Source: Rotaria socialis
Taxonomy: Eukaryota > Rotifera > Eurotatoria > Philodinida > Philodinidae
Length of the DNA: 64,000 nucleotides
Direction: 5' to 3'
NCBI GenBank assembly: GCA_905331475.1
Contig: CAJNYU010003091.1
Location: 23,113-87,112 of the forward strand
Shown one piece after another: positions 1-12,100 of the stretch (position 1 is the stretch's first letter; every line of letters begins with the position of its first letter). The notes beneath the pieces were generated by a model, which did not search any database, was not told the origin of the DNA, and saw only the letters and a program-made list of their open reading frames with translations. The position numbers and the translations under genes are program-made.

Positions 1-353
1 CCATTGAACAAATCTCTACGGCAAGATAAAGAATGATTTTATAAAAAAATATTTCCATTAATATATTTTGATAAAATGTTTTCTTTTGGTTATTTACTTT
101 TGTTAATACGAAGCTGGACGATGAATATTGATAATAGACATTTCATAATTATCATTGAGTATTTGTAATTGCGATGAATTCAGGAAAATGATGTGTCTAT
201 ATTTTCAAATCATTAACAGCAATGACTAGTGAATGGTAAACTCGACTTTGGTCAAAAGTAAAAATGTCGAAAGAAATTTATAAAAATAAAATTAAAAAAT
301 CTAAAAGAAGGAGTGTTTTGAAAGGTATTTGATCAATATGTTATTATTGTAGG

Positions 354-529
354 CAGTGGCGGATCTACCAGTTAGGCTACCCGGCCATCACCATCCCCCT
401 TAAGAAACTTTTTCGATTTTCTTCTGCAGAAATGAAACATAAAATAATTGTTCTGTCTCAACTAGACTTGAGAAACCGTTTTTTGGCCAGGAGCGCCACT
501 CCCTAACAGATTTTCTGGACCCGCCACTG
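354..529. mobile_element. hAT-like MITE (176 bp)
   Basis: Ends are inverted: CAGTGGCGGATCTACC at the left and, read from the right end inward, CAGTGGCGGGTCCAG. The 8 bp flanking on each side (ATTGTAGG at 346-353 and CTTCTAGG at 530-537) match at six positions, fitting an aged 8-bp target duplication as made by hAT transposases. No coding capacity. Confidence 0.6.
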
Positions 530-537
530 CTTCTAGG

Positions 538-1449
538 ATCGATGGCGACTTATGTTCGTTTAAATCTATCATTAGTCTATTCGACATTGGTCACTTAGTA
601 CAATGTAATAGAAAAGAATAAGAAAATTATTCTTCAATTATTCATTATTCGAGTGATAAATATACATATGGAAGCCGCCACTGAATCGACACGCAACATC
701 AACAGTGGCTTAAATTTCCTTACTTCGAATAAGGCGCAACCTCTTTTAATAATGAATCAATTTTGAACACGACATTTTTCATGAATACCTACTCAGTTTT
801 AGACATTTTTACTGTCGACCAAAGTTCAGAGATTCTAATGAATGTAAGGAGTTCGATGAAAGCTACTTTCTTAGTTAGTTTTCATTCGGGTACGGTGTGT
901 TATATTTCATAGAAATGAAACTACGATGAAATTCATTCTAGAATCAGTATGTGTTTACTGTCACATATGCGGCTATGTCTGAAAAATACGTCTTCAACTT
1001 CTTGTTCTGTTATTTGTAAACTCTATTTTAGTGCAAATAATATTCATAAATATAATAATTGCTACAATAATTTGTGATGCCTCTTTAGATGATACGTTGC
1101 ATTTTTTGTTCATAATTATGAAACAAATGGATGCTTGTATGGATGCCACATTTCGAATCTTCTTCAGCAAGGCTTCGATTCCTTGAAAACATTTAATTGA
1201 CAAGCGTGAGGGTCTAGGTGTGACAACATTATTCATGCACATAGAGATAATGACAATAACTATTTCTTTAGCTCATCGTGATAACGCTCATAGAGAGCGT
1301 TGTTGACCGGAAAATTCGTTGTGGACAATTTGTCGTGTGTATAAATGATTATTGTATTACGCTGAAAATATCACGATAACTTTCTAATCAAATAATTTAT
1401 CGAAATTTTTTGGTATGCGCGAGGAGATTGCCGTTCACAACACCCACAC
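538..1449. other. Intergenic DNA, no supported gene
   Basis: AT-rich sequence without a credible exon. An 82-codon minus-strand frame at 994-1242 has no recognisable family and no splice or promoter context. Nothing else seen apart from the CCCACA-type motif at the right edge (1437-1451). Confidence 0.5.
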
Positions 1450-1613
1450 CCTGCATCAGCAATAAATCGTATGGCACTATCAGCTGATGCTTTTGGAAAT
1501 CGAATCTATTTTCTTGAAGATATTTCGAATGAAGTAGGACATTTTATTTTGTCCAATAAAAAGAAAGCAAGCTTCACCTTTTTACTTCTATTCGGTGTGT
1601 TGTCCTAATTTGG
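1450..1613 (+). pseudogene. Ectopic fragment of RyR exon 2, intron 2 and start of exon 3
   Basis: Aligns with 5077-5243 over its whole length at roughly 88% identity by hand count, including the intron. The first part still translates as PASAINRMALSADAFGNRIY and FLEDISNE. The donor GT is kept, but the intron acceptor AG has become CG, the 5' third of exon 2 is missing and only about 19 nt of exon 3 are present. It lies 3.5 kb upstream of the RyR start on the same strand. Because the intron is retained, it came from DNA and not from spliced mRNA. Near-identical 20-mers flank it (1433-1452 and 1633-1652, two mismatches). It cannot encode a product alone. Confidence 0.85.
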
Positions 1614-4600
1614 GTGTAGGTGTAGTTGTTACTGTTCACAACAACCACGCCCTCCAGATTATTTGTGAAACGGTTGTCAGCGCAACCCCTTTGGGGCTAA
1701 AATGTGGAACTCACATATGATTTTTCACCTCATTCTACTAATACACAATACGTAAAGTTTTGAAATGCGTTGCAAGACAATTGATCGGTAGAAATAAAAA
1801 TCTCTTATTTAGTTTTTGCATGCTTGCTAATGTCTGTTATGGGAAATGGGAGTCGCAAAAATCTCGCCTTTAAACTTACACTCATCATTTTCTTGGAAAG
1901 TATATGTGAGTTGCACAAAAATCCATAAGATGACTTGAATAAAGAAGATAACTATCAAACTTTTAATGGAACAACAAAGTATTTCGAGAAAACAAAGAAA
2001 ATTTGGTGCGCACAGGAGAACATGAAATATTTCCATCACATGCTGTTCATTTTTTTGAAAAGATTCCGTGTCATTTTATTATGTTGATTGTAACAAGAGA
2101 AGCTAGGCAGTTGTGCGAATGAGCCACTGTTCTATTTGAGACACGGATGGTTTCAAAGTTTCCTCTTTTGAATTATCTTTAGCAAGTTAGGCAAACCATT
2201 TCGAAGCGAAAAACGTCTATACGAGCTGAAAAATAAATTTCCCTTCTTAATTCAATATAATAAGCCGAAGCTGAAATTTTTAATTACATGACACTATTTG
2301 GAAAAAAAATGTTTTAAATCGATCCGATAGTGAAATATGAACAAATTATTATTGACATTACTTATGAAATCAAAAATTTTTTGGTAAGATTAATTTTCCT
2401 ACACGAGTAACAATTTCTCTTGATACTGCGCGAACTACTAATAAAGTTATTTAAACGTCCCTAATGATATACCAGATTATGCTTGGATTCCTCCTTAGTA
2501 GTAACTCTACATATGCAGATAGATACATAGTTATATAGGAGAAACTTATTTGTTTTATCAGGTGTTTATTTTCTGTTATTCGGGTGTTCGGTCTATTCAG
2601 CGTGTAAGTATGTACAGCTGTTTGTATAGAAATCTAGCAGAAAAGTTGCAACTTGGTTTTCTTTCTCGCAACGTTTTTTGTTATATTAAACAATCCTGAT
2701 CTGTATGGCTTCCATTTTTTTCATGCTGCCGATTATTCAACAGCTAGAAGAACAAATAATTTGATGAAAACGTGCTTGATCTTTCCCGTTTTTTTTTCCA
2801 GATAGATATAAACTTAATGTATCATGCTCTTGGCTGTTGAAAAAACAAACAATTATATCCGTATACATAAGTCATCAAAGTAAGTCAACATTGTAAAGCA
2901 TGAAACACTGATATTATCACGAGGATTCTTCATTTATTCTATAGAAAAAAAGTTTAACTGCATAACTGCGGCTTAGTATTGAAAGAATTATGATTGATTA
3001 TCTATAATCTCAATGTCAAAGCAATAGCAAGATTAATTGGTGTAACGTATTCAGTCTGATAATAAGATAATATAATTCTCGTTGACTATTTGATTGTCGC
3101 GCTTAGCAAAAAATAACTAATGTTTGCAATAAAATAATCTTTCATAATACTAACAAATCCCATCGTGCAATAGAGAGAGAGAGCGAGAGGGGGAGAGGAA
3201 GAGAAAGTTCTCCTTGATAGGAATGGTAGAATAAAAAAAACAATAACTTTCCCTTATGAATTCATTTCTTGCCAGATAGAAGCTTTAATTAATATATTTC
3301 CATCAAACTATGTTTAGTTTTCAGGGTTCTGTGTTGATAGAATAAATGAGAAACAATAGGAGATCGTCTGGAATTATTCATATGCTTAGAAGAACATAAT
3401 AGAAGAGCCAGAGTCGACTATTATCGAGGAAGATCTAATAATGGTAAACAACTTATCAATGATAATGTATATCAAATAATTGGCCGGGTTAGGTAACACC
3501 CGGGATTGACTCTTACAGAATGTATTCGATCCCACGCAAGCAATGAGTTGAAGGCCGATAATAAAAACAATGCATCGATCGAAGATACTCGAATAACTTT
3601 CAATACGTTGATATTAAGATTCTAGAAAAAAAGAGCTTCATGATTGCGCTCTTTTGGTTTTTGAAAACAAATCAAAAGAATCGTAACTCGTAATTCAACA
3701 CAGACGGAGCAACATATATAAACTTTGAATTTTTCTCGAATCAATGGATACACTTCGATTTTAAATTTTCCGATTGATACACATTGATTTCTCTATTTTG
3801 TCATTAATCTGTCTCAATAAAACGATATCGACGTAGAATCTTGTTATTGCTATTCATTATTAATCAGAAATGAAAGTTAAGCCAAGGCCAATCATAGAGA
3901 AATATCAGTATCATCAAAACTCGATAAATTTTAGTTTGTTCTTCTTTGCTTTTCATACACGTAATTTTTAGTGCGATTTTTTTATTGTGCGGTTAAAATC
4001 TATCGAGCAGATTAAAAAGAACAACTGTTGTCGCCATATACTAATCTATCATGTATCATATGCATAGACGAATGATGGGCGTAGATGTTAGCTTATTCTC
4101 TCATCTGTTCGTAGCAGAGCTTTCCCTTCTTCTTCTTCTTGCTTTCGCATGGCCTTATTCTCATCAATAATAAGATATACATCAGACAAGCACATATATC
4201 TTTCTCGTTTTTCTCGTATTTATCTAAAGAGAAACAAAGTAATAAAGAAAAAAATGGTCGTATGATTACAACGGTATCCCTCTGTGTGTCATATCTCTAT
4301 GTATTCTAGTTCTAACAAACAATTCGTTACGCTAAATACTGTTCTATAGAAAAATGATCTTTCTATATATTTGGTCTATATTTAACTAACTATCTAGTTA
4401 ACTATTGATATAGAATAGGAAACCGAAGCTCAGTAAAAAAAAAAAGAAAGCCTCTGTTCAATAGTATCTCCTATTTTTAGGATTGATTGATGATACTATT
4501 GTTTTGCAAAAGACAAGGAAGAAAAGGAAACTGTAATTGTTGTTGCCTAATGATGATACTGTTATATAATAAAACAAAAAGAGTAAGCAGACATCATATG

Positions 4601-4930
4601 TTTCTATGGTTTTCTCTTCTTTTTTTTCTGAATGTCGTCGATAGCCAAAACCTTTAAGCAATATCGCCAATCAACGTTTAAGGGATTACTACTATGTCTC
4701 GTTATGTTCCATTACATACATTTATCCTTGAAAGTTTGTCTTGTCATCGAGTTGACGATATACATCCATGATTCTATTAGCCGGATGAAAAAATAATATA
4801 TGATATAACAAATAAAATTAAAATAGAAAGTAAGAAATTCACGTTTTTATTTTATCTATAGATTTGAATGATCATAATAATGATGAAAATACAAAAATAG
4901 TCGTCGTTTGCTCCTAAACTAGAATAGATA
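1614..4930. other. Intergenic DNA upstream of RyR, no supported gene
   Basis: Contains the right-hand copy of the 20-mer that flanks the exon-2 fragment (1633-1652), a short segment near 1653-1723 that resembles part of the intron at 9550-9600, and a purine-only GA-rich run at 3172-3208. The RyR promoter must lie here, but I see no convincing TATA box or initiator near 4931, so I do not mark one. Confidence 0.5.
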
Positions 4931-6115
4931 ATGGCTGATGAACAAATGATGGGTGCTGAAGCTGATGACATTCAGTTTATACGCACGGTAATTTAAGTTT
5001 TATTCTCATTGAAATAATCTATGAAAATAAAAATCAATCGCTTTTTTAGGAAGATCATATTTGTTTAAGTTGTGTGCCTGCATCAGCAATAAAACGTATG
5101 GCACTGTCAGGTGACGCATTTGGAAATCGAATGTGCTTCCTTGAAGATATTTCGAATGAAGTAAGAAATTTTATTTTATCCAATAGAAAGAAAGCAGACG
5201 ACACCTTTTTTTTTCTTCTATTAGGTGTGTTGTCCTGATTTGGCATCGTGTGTTTTTGCGCTTGAACAAGCTGTATCGGTACGAGCTTTACAAGAAATGG
5301 TTAACACAACTTCAACTGAACAAGTAAAATAATTGTTGAGAAAGAAAACATGTGTTTTTGCTTTTGCTTTTGTTTCGGTTCCTTCAGTCATCAGCTAATC
5401 AAGGTGGACAAACGTATCGCACATTATTATATGGTCATGCTGTTCTTCTTCGACATTATCGTAGTCAAATGGTATCTACTAGTTTTAAATTTAGTAACGC
5501 TAACGCTTTATTTTAAAAACAAAAACTATATTCTAGTACTTGAGCTGTTTATCAACAAGTACGTCAAATGACAAGCTTGCTTTTGATGTAGGCTTAAAAG
5601 AAGATGCGCAGGGTATGAGCAGATTGCGAAATGAAAAATCGAATGGAATGAATTGGTTTCGGTTGTTCTAGGCGAATCTTGTTGGTGGACTATTCATCCA
5701 GCATCAAAACAAAGAAGTGAAGGCGAAAAAGTGCGCTTTAATGATGACGTTATTTTGGTGTCGGTGTTTTCTGAACGTTATCTTGTAAGCAATTTTACTT
5801 GGAAAAAAAGGAAAAATATAAAATGAACACTACTATAGCATGCCTATATGTCATCGAGCGAACGTGGCCGAGTCAATGCATCATTTCGTCAACAAGTATG
5901 GAGTCTTGTACCAATATCTAGTGGTGTAGCACGTGTTAAAAATCCAGGTTTGAGAAAAGATTATTTAACATAGAAGAATCAAAAAAAACTTTTTTAATTT
6001 GAAAATCAGGTTTTGTTATTGGTGGTGATGTTTTACGATTAACACATGGTAATATGGATCATTGTATTACCACGCCGCCACCATCAGACTCTCAAGCAGT
6101 TGACGATTCTGGAAG
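4931..6115 (+). other. RyR: RyR exons 1-8: N-terminal Ins145_P3_rec domain and start of MIR
   Basis: Exons: 4931-4987, 5050-5160, 5225-5323, 5388-5471, 5537-5612, 5672-5784, 5839-5947, 6010-6115 (residues 1-251). The first domain is the beta-trefoil shared with inositol-trisphosphate receptors. Visible landmarks are [36 protein letters not shown], the [18 protein letters not shown] block, [13 protein letters not shown] and [12 protein letters not shown], all near-identical to animal RyRs. The MIR repeat begins around [11 protein letters not shown]. In vertebrates this region forms part of the cytosolic vestibule and inter-subunit gate. Introns are 50-65 nt except the 1.55-kb intron that follows exon 8. 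Confidence 0.95.
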
Positions 6116-9100
6116 GTAATAGATAAATTCGTTTCACAGACAGAAAAAAAAAATGTTATCAATGCGAGAATTTGGTTTATGATCATGTTTTCTACGGAGT
6201 GACGGAAAAAATCTCGCAATGCTATACGTAGAAATTTAACGATAAATCAAAATATTCATCCGTGGTCTGCTAATGCTACTCCTTGCTTGCTTCCATTGAC
6301 TAGGAGCACAACATCTGTAGAGTTTTCCGTACATGCAGGCCAACATAATTAGACGAGATTTTTTCCGGCCTCATACTGACACTAGATTGTACTCAAGTTT
6401 CACTCGAATACGAATGCGATGCGAAGCTCGAATCGGATCTTCACGAAGAATCTTCAATTCAGAGAAATCTTGAATACTTTTTATGTCGACATGATGACAT
6501 TCATCACTGAGAAAACTTTATTCATACTTAGCGATACATTCTTAAGGGTCGATTTCGATTGATCGTTTAAGTATCTCCATGATTCATTATCTTAGATCAA
6601 CTGTAAATGAATAGACTATAGTGGGTAACGTATGTTCATGACGTCACTGTAATTATCTCGCAACAAATTTCTTTCATTTTCGTCATTTTGGAACCACATT
6701 TGTGAGTGAACAGAGTATCAAATTAAAGCATAGAAATAAATGAGGAAACATCGGATTCGCATCCGATTGTTATGCGCACTGCAAAAATTAAGTCGATTTA
6801 TATATGTTGTGAATAATTGTAAGAAAAAAAATTTTCTTTTGAAAAAGCCCCTGTACCCCCCCCCCCCCCGCGCTCTCAGGGATGGTCTGGTCAATACTGA
6901 CAATTTTTTCGATAACTCAGCCATTTCTTAACGGATCCTTCTCATCTTCGAACTCGATTGAGATGTTGATGAGATCATTCTGTATACAAAATTTCATGAC
7001 AATCGGATGAGGCTTTCAAAGGTTATCGTGTTAACGACCGGCCGAACACACTGACCGAACCTAGTGTACTCACTTTTTTTGAGTACACAAAAATATGTCA
7101 GAAGTTCGATCTTGATACTTTCATATCCCGTTTCAATAAGTTTTCTATGATTTTCGGCACTCGAGATCATCGGGTCACAAAATGATGAAAAAGATGCGTA
7201 CGTCGAAAAAGCAAAAGAAAACACGCGACGGACTACATAAATGCTATGTTTAGCATCGTATTAAGAGAGATAGCGATGAAATCAGACACCAATTTTTGTA
7301 GCCTCAAGACATTTGATTTTGAAGTGAACTCGATTTTCGTTTTATACTTTTGTTAAAAAATTGTTCTTTTAGAAATTTGTTATTTCAATAAAAGCGAGGT
7401 AGGCGTTAGGCTTTATTTGTTTTTATAGAACTAACGTGCTTTATTTTTGCATCTGCTCCTCTTGATAGAATTCCTTGGGGTATATTCTGTGATATGTATT
7501 ATGCATTCTCAATACAGGGCGTTTTTGCGATCACTAGTTAAATTGCCCTTAGCTTGAATGGATATGAAAACTAGACTATAGATTGATTCTCTAAGAAAAC
7601 AACAAATAAGTTGAATTCAGAAGAGAAAAATTGATTCAATAAAACAATCGATGTTCGTTTCTATTCCAGTTTATTCATCAAAGGTGGTGCTGCTTGTCAT
7701 CAAGCTCGATCATTATGGCGTGTTGAATGTTTTAAAACAAAGTAGGATAAATCTAATAAAAATTAAATCATCATGTGTAATTTTTATATTCTTTTCGTAG
7801 ATGGTACAGTGGTTTTGTTGGTTGGTGTTCATTAATTCGCCTTCGTCATATTACATCCGGTCTTTATTTAGCTGTTATTACTGATGAATCTGGTAAGAGA
7901 ATTCTATCGGCAAGATTTACTTTTCGTTTTAATCGTTTGAAATTTAATTTCAGGTCCAAAAGTGACTTGCATATCGAAGAAGAATGCAAGTCCTATCGCC
8001 GTAACATTCGAAATGAAAATGTCAAAAGTAAGTTAAAAAATGGAAATAAAATAAAATATTTACAATAAAAAAAAAAAACCATTAGGAAAAACAAGTAGAA
8101 GAAAATCAAGAAGAAGATAATTTAGGTGTACCGACAATAAAATATGGTGAAACAATTGTTTTTATACGTCACGTTGATTCTGACCTGTGGATTAGTTATG
8201 AAACACTTGAATTGACAATAAAAGGAATTGGCAAAGTTGAAGAAAAACGAGTAAAAACATTCGTAAAAAAAAACTGATTACTCTTTATAATTGTTTTTAC
8301 ATTAGATTATCCCAGCTATTGAAGGTCATATGGACGATTGTTTTCGACTTGTTCGAGCTCAAGAAGAGGAACAAAAAACAGCATTAGTCATTCGCGTATG
8401 CGATGCTATTCTCGGAAGATTCAGTAGAACTGAGTGAGTAACACAAACAAAAAATAGAATTCGTATTGTTTTATTTTTCATAATTTTTATTTTTCAGTTC
8501 AATGCCAATTGAAGCCGAAGCCACAAATCATTTGCTCAGTAAAAGCGATGTTATACAAGCACTACTATATGATTTAATTGGCTTTTTTTCTCAACCATCG
8601 CCCTCACTTGATCACGAAGAGAAGCAACTTCGTCTTAAAGTATTAAAAAATCGACAAGATTTATTTCAAGAAGAAGTATGAAATTTTAAGAATCTCGAAT
8701 TCTATTGTTACTGATTGAGAATTCTTTTTTTTTTCGTTCAAAGGGAATGATTCGCATATTAATTGCGGCAATAAATTTCTTTAGTGAACGTCGTGATAAA
8801 TCAACACTATTAGAAGGTGTTGAAGAAAAAATTGAAGATATTACAAATAAACTTTATGTCGTTTTGGCCGCGTTAATCAAAGGTAATCGTGTTAATTGCT
8901 CAAATTTTGCTCAAACAGCTCGACTCAACTGGCTTGTTAATCGTCTACAATCACAACACGCATCGGGCGGCGTTCTAGAAGTACTTCATAGTGTACTTGT
9001 CGACAGTCCCGAAGTATTAAATATGATTACAGAATCACATATTCTTTCAAGTAAATATGCAAAAACAAATGAATATTAAATTTTACAACTATTAATGCTC

Positions 9101-12100
9101 TTGAATTTCAGTTATTGGATTGCTTGATAGAAATGGCCGAGATCCAAAAGTACTCGATGTTCTTTGTTCACTTTGTGTTAATAATGGTGTAGCTGTTCGG
9201 GCTAATCAAAATCTTATTTGTGGCAATCTTTTACAACGGCAAGATCTTCTTTTACACACAGCATTAGTTGATCATGTTACTTGGTAAGAGCGAAAAAAGT
9301 GAAGATTATTTTTTCCCCGGTTATTTATAGACCTTCAGAGATGAGTAGCTGCGTAAAACATGAATTTCAATATCGAGGTTTCGGTTTTGATGAACATAGT
9401 AAAATGCAAATGTACAACCGATGTTTATTTCACTTGAGTTAATTTGTATGCAGTTGAATTTAGCCGACATGATCATAGTATTCGTTTTGTTGAATTTCAT
9501 CGTATATGGAATTCTATTTTTGCAATTAAATTCTTATTTCAAAAAAAGCTGTTAGCGCAATCCCTGCGAGATTAAAAATGTGAAGCACGATATGTCCAGT
9601 TAGACTAACATCTGGGAAGCCTGCCTGCAACGGTCTGTGACGGAGAAATCAACTGTTGGTAGCGACCTGTGACACCCTGGATCTCTGCCTGTGACGGCTA
9701 GTGAATGATTTACTAGTGAAATATTTTTAAGATTTTGCGTTAATTAATTAATTAGTTAGTTTTTCCGTAACGCTCTGTGGGATGGGGGTGCAGACTTCTA
9801 CCCTAAACACTTCAACACTCCTTTCGGGTCGTGTTTCACAAATGAGCGAACAGAATGTGAATGCATACACCTCGATCTTATTTTAATATCTATTTAGCAT
9901 GCGTCCAAATATTGTCGTTGGAGTTGAAGATGGCGAATCTATGTATAAAAAATGGTACTTCGAAGTTGTTATTGATCATATAGAACAAGTGACTCATGTT
10001 CAACCACATATTCGTGTCGGTTGGGCAACAACACAATTTCAATCATCGCCTGGTCATGGCGATGGATTTTCGTCGAATGGTATTGGCGATAATACATATT
10101 CGTATGGTTTCGATGGTCAAAACATTTGGTTTGCTGGACGAGCCAATAACGTATCGAATGATGCACAACAAACTGTATTTCAGAAAAATGATGTTATCGG
10201 ATGTTTATTAGATTTAGATATACCGGAAATGTGGTTTTCATTAAACGGTCGCCCGGTTCGAGGCATCGTTAGAGAATTTAATTTAACTGGTATGTTTTAT
10301 CCAGCGATATCGTTATCATCTCGTGTCAGGTACGATAAATATAAATTTTCGTGTCTAATTCAAACTTATTTCGAATTTATTTTTAGCTGTCGATTTATAT
10401 TCGGCGGCGAGCACGGCCGTTTTATTCATCGGCCACCTGAAGGCGTAGCGCCTCTCTATGAAGCTATGTTAATAAAGCAAAAAGTTTCTATTGATCCATG
10501 TTTTTCATTTGGTAATATTGAACGAAACCGTCTCGATGGACCATCACCAATTCAACATAATATTGCATTCACACCACAGCCCGTACGAACGAGTCATATT
10601 GTTTTACCACCCTATTTGGACAGTGTGTGCGATCGATTGACTGTTAATTCTCATGAACTATGGTGTATGAATAAAATCGCTAATGGTTGGCGATTTGCCG
10701 AAGTAAATTTTTTATTTTGGAATAAATTTAAAATAGATGCTCTTCGAATTTTTTAAGTGTCGAGATGATGCTCAAAAGATAAGTCCATGTCTAACATCGT
10801 TCGATAATCTTCCACCAGAAGACAAACAACATAATGCAACCACAACAATAGAAAATTTAAAAAGTTTATTAGCATATGGCTATCACATTGGAATGGAAGT
10901 AAAAACCGACGATCGTCGATTAAAATATATTAAATTATCGGCTACATATACACAATCGAATGGCTATAGACCTCAACCATTAGATTTATCAAACGTTGTT
11001 CTATCAGCAAAAATGGATGAATTAGTCGAATTATTGGCTGAAAATACGCATAATGTTTGGGCAGCGGGTAGAATTAAAGATGGATTTACTTATGGTATAT
11101 CAGATGTAAGCTCATTTGGAAATACCAATGAAAGTCACTTACAGTGGACGGGAACAGAATTCGGTTTAGCTGGAAGAAATTTATTGGTATTTGTAGCAAG
11201 ATAAAATCACTGAACTTTTAATTGAGATTTGTTCTTATAAGCAGTTCTAATGACTCGTGAGCAAAGCTTCAATTTGAAAGAAGCTGCCTTTGTTGTTTAA
11301 TAGAATCTTTAAAAATCTAATAGACACAGATAACAAATATTAGATTTACTTGAAAATTTAAGATATTCATCACCGTGTACGCAAGTGTGCAAAGTGAAGT
11401 TTTACGAATTTGAGAAGAGTTATTTCTCCGAAAAGGCTGAAAGTTAAAAGTTTTAATAATTCTGTCGTTCAAAACAAAATTCATGAGAAATACAATTAAT
11501 TAAATCTTCAGTGTTATTATCAGTAAAACCCTTGAGCTACATGGCCATCGAAGTCGATCATGATGAACGATTATAGACTTGATTTTACTTCTAATGAAAC
11601 CTTCTTGTAAACCAACTATGAGCTGAAGCAACAGATTACAATTTGTTTGCAAACTCTCATACTTCTTCTCTTTTATAGAATCCACACAACAAGCGAAGTC
11701 CGTATTTACTTCCATATTCAATCATTGATGATAGTATTAAAAAAATCAATCGCGATACAGCAAGCGAGATTGTTAAAACTCTTCTTGCTGTTGGCTATAC
11801 GATTGATGCGCCAACAGGCGACATTGAAGATCTTAATCGACGTAGTAAAGATGTTAAACCTACTGAACCTATGTCAAATTATCGAACATATCGTGCCGAA
11901 CAAACATTTGCTGTAACACGTGGCAAATGGTACTATGAAGTTGAATTATTAACACCGGGTCGAATGTTAGTCGGATGGGCACATGCATCAAAACTCGGCT
12001 CATTTTATCCGCTCGGTTCGGATTCGTACGGATATGCGTTTGATGGTTTAAATGCACGACGTTGCCATCATAATTCATTTGATAGATTTGGAAAAAAATG

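Noticed and set aside
994..1242. 82-codon minus-strand frame
   Set aside because: No recognisable motif, no promoter or splice context, and composition typical of AT-rich chance frames.
1450..1613. Alternative, mutually exclusive RyR exon 2
   Set aside because: It lies before exon 1, has no acceptor, lacks the start of the exon and has a destroyed downstream acceptor.
3172..3208. GA-rich purine run
   Set aside because: Simple sequence; no evidence for a regulatory role beyond its position upstream of RyR.
6718..6931. Overlapping open frames on both strands in RyR intron 8
   Set aside because: Both lie within the dispersed repeat and its C-run; no homology to proteins is visible.
11106..11204. 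Open extension of RyR exon 19 to a stop at 11204
   Set aside because: A good donor at 11106 and a phase-matched acceptor at 11678 restore the conserved RyR repeat 2; the extension has no similarity to RyR.
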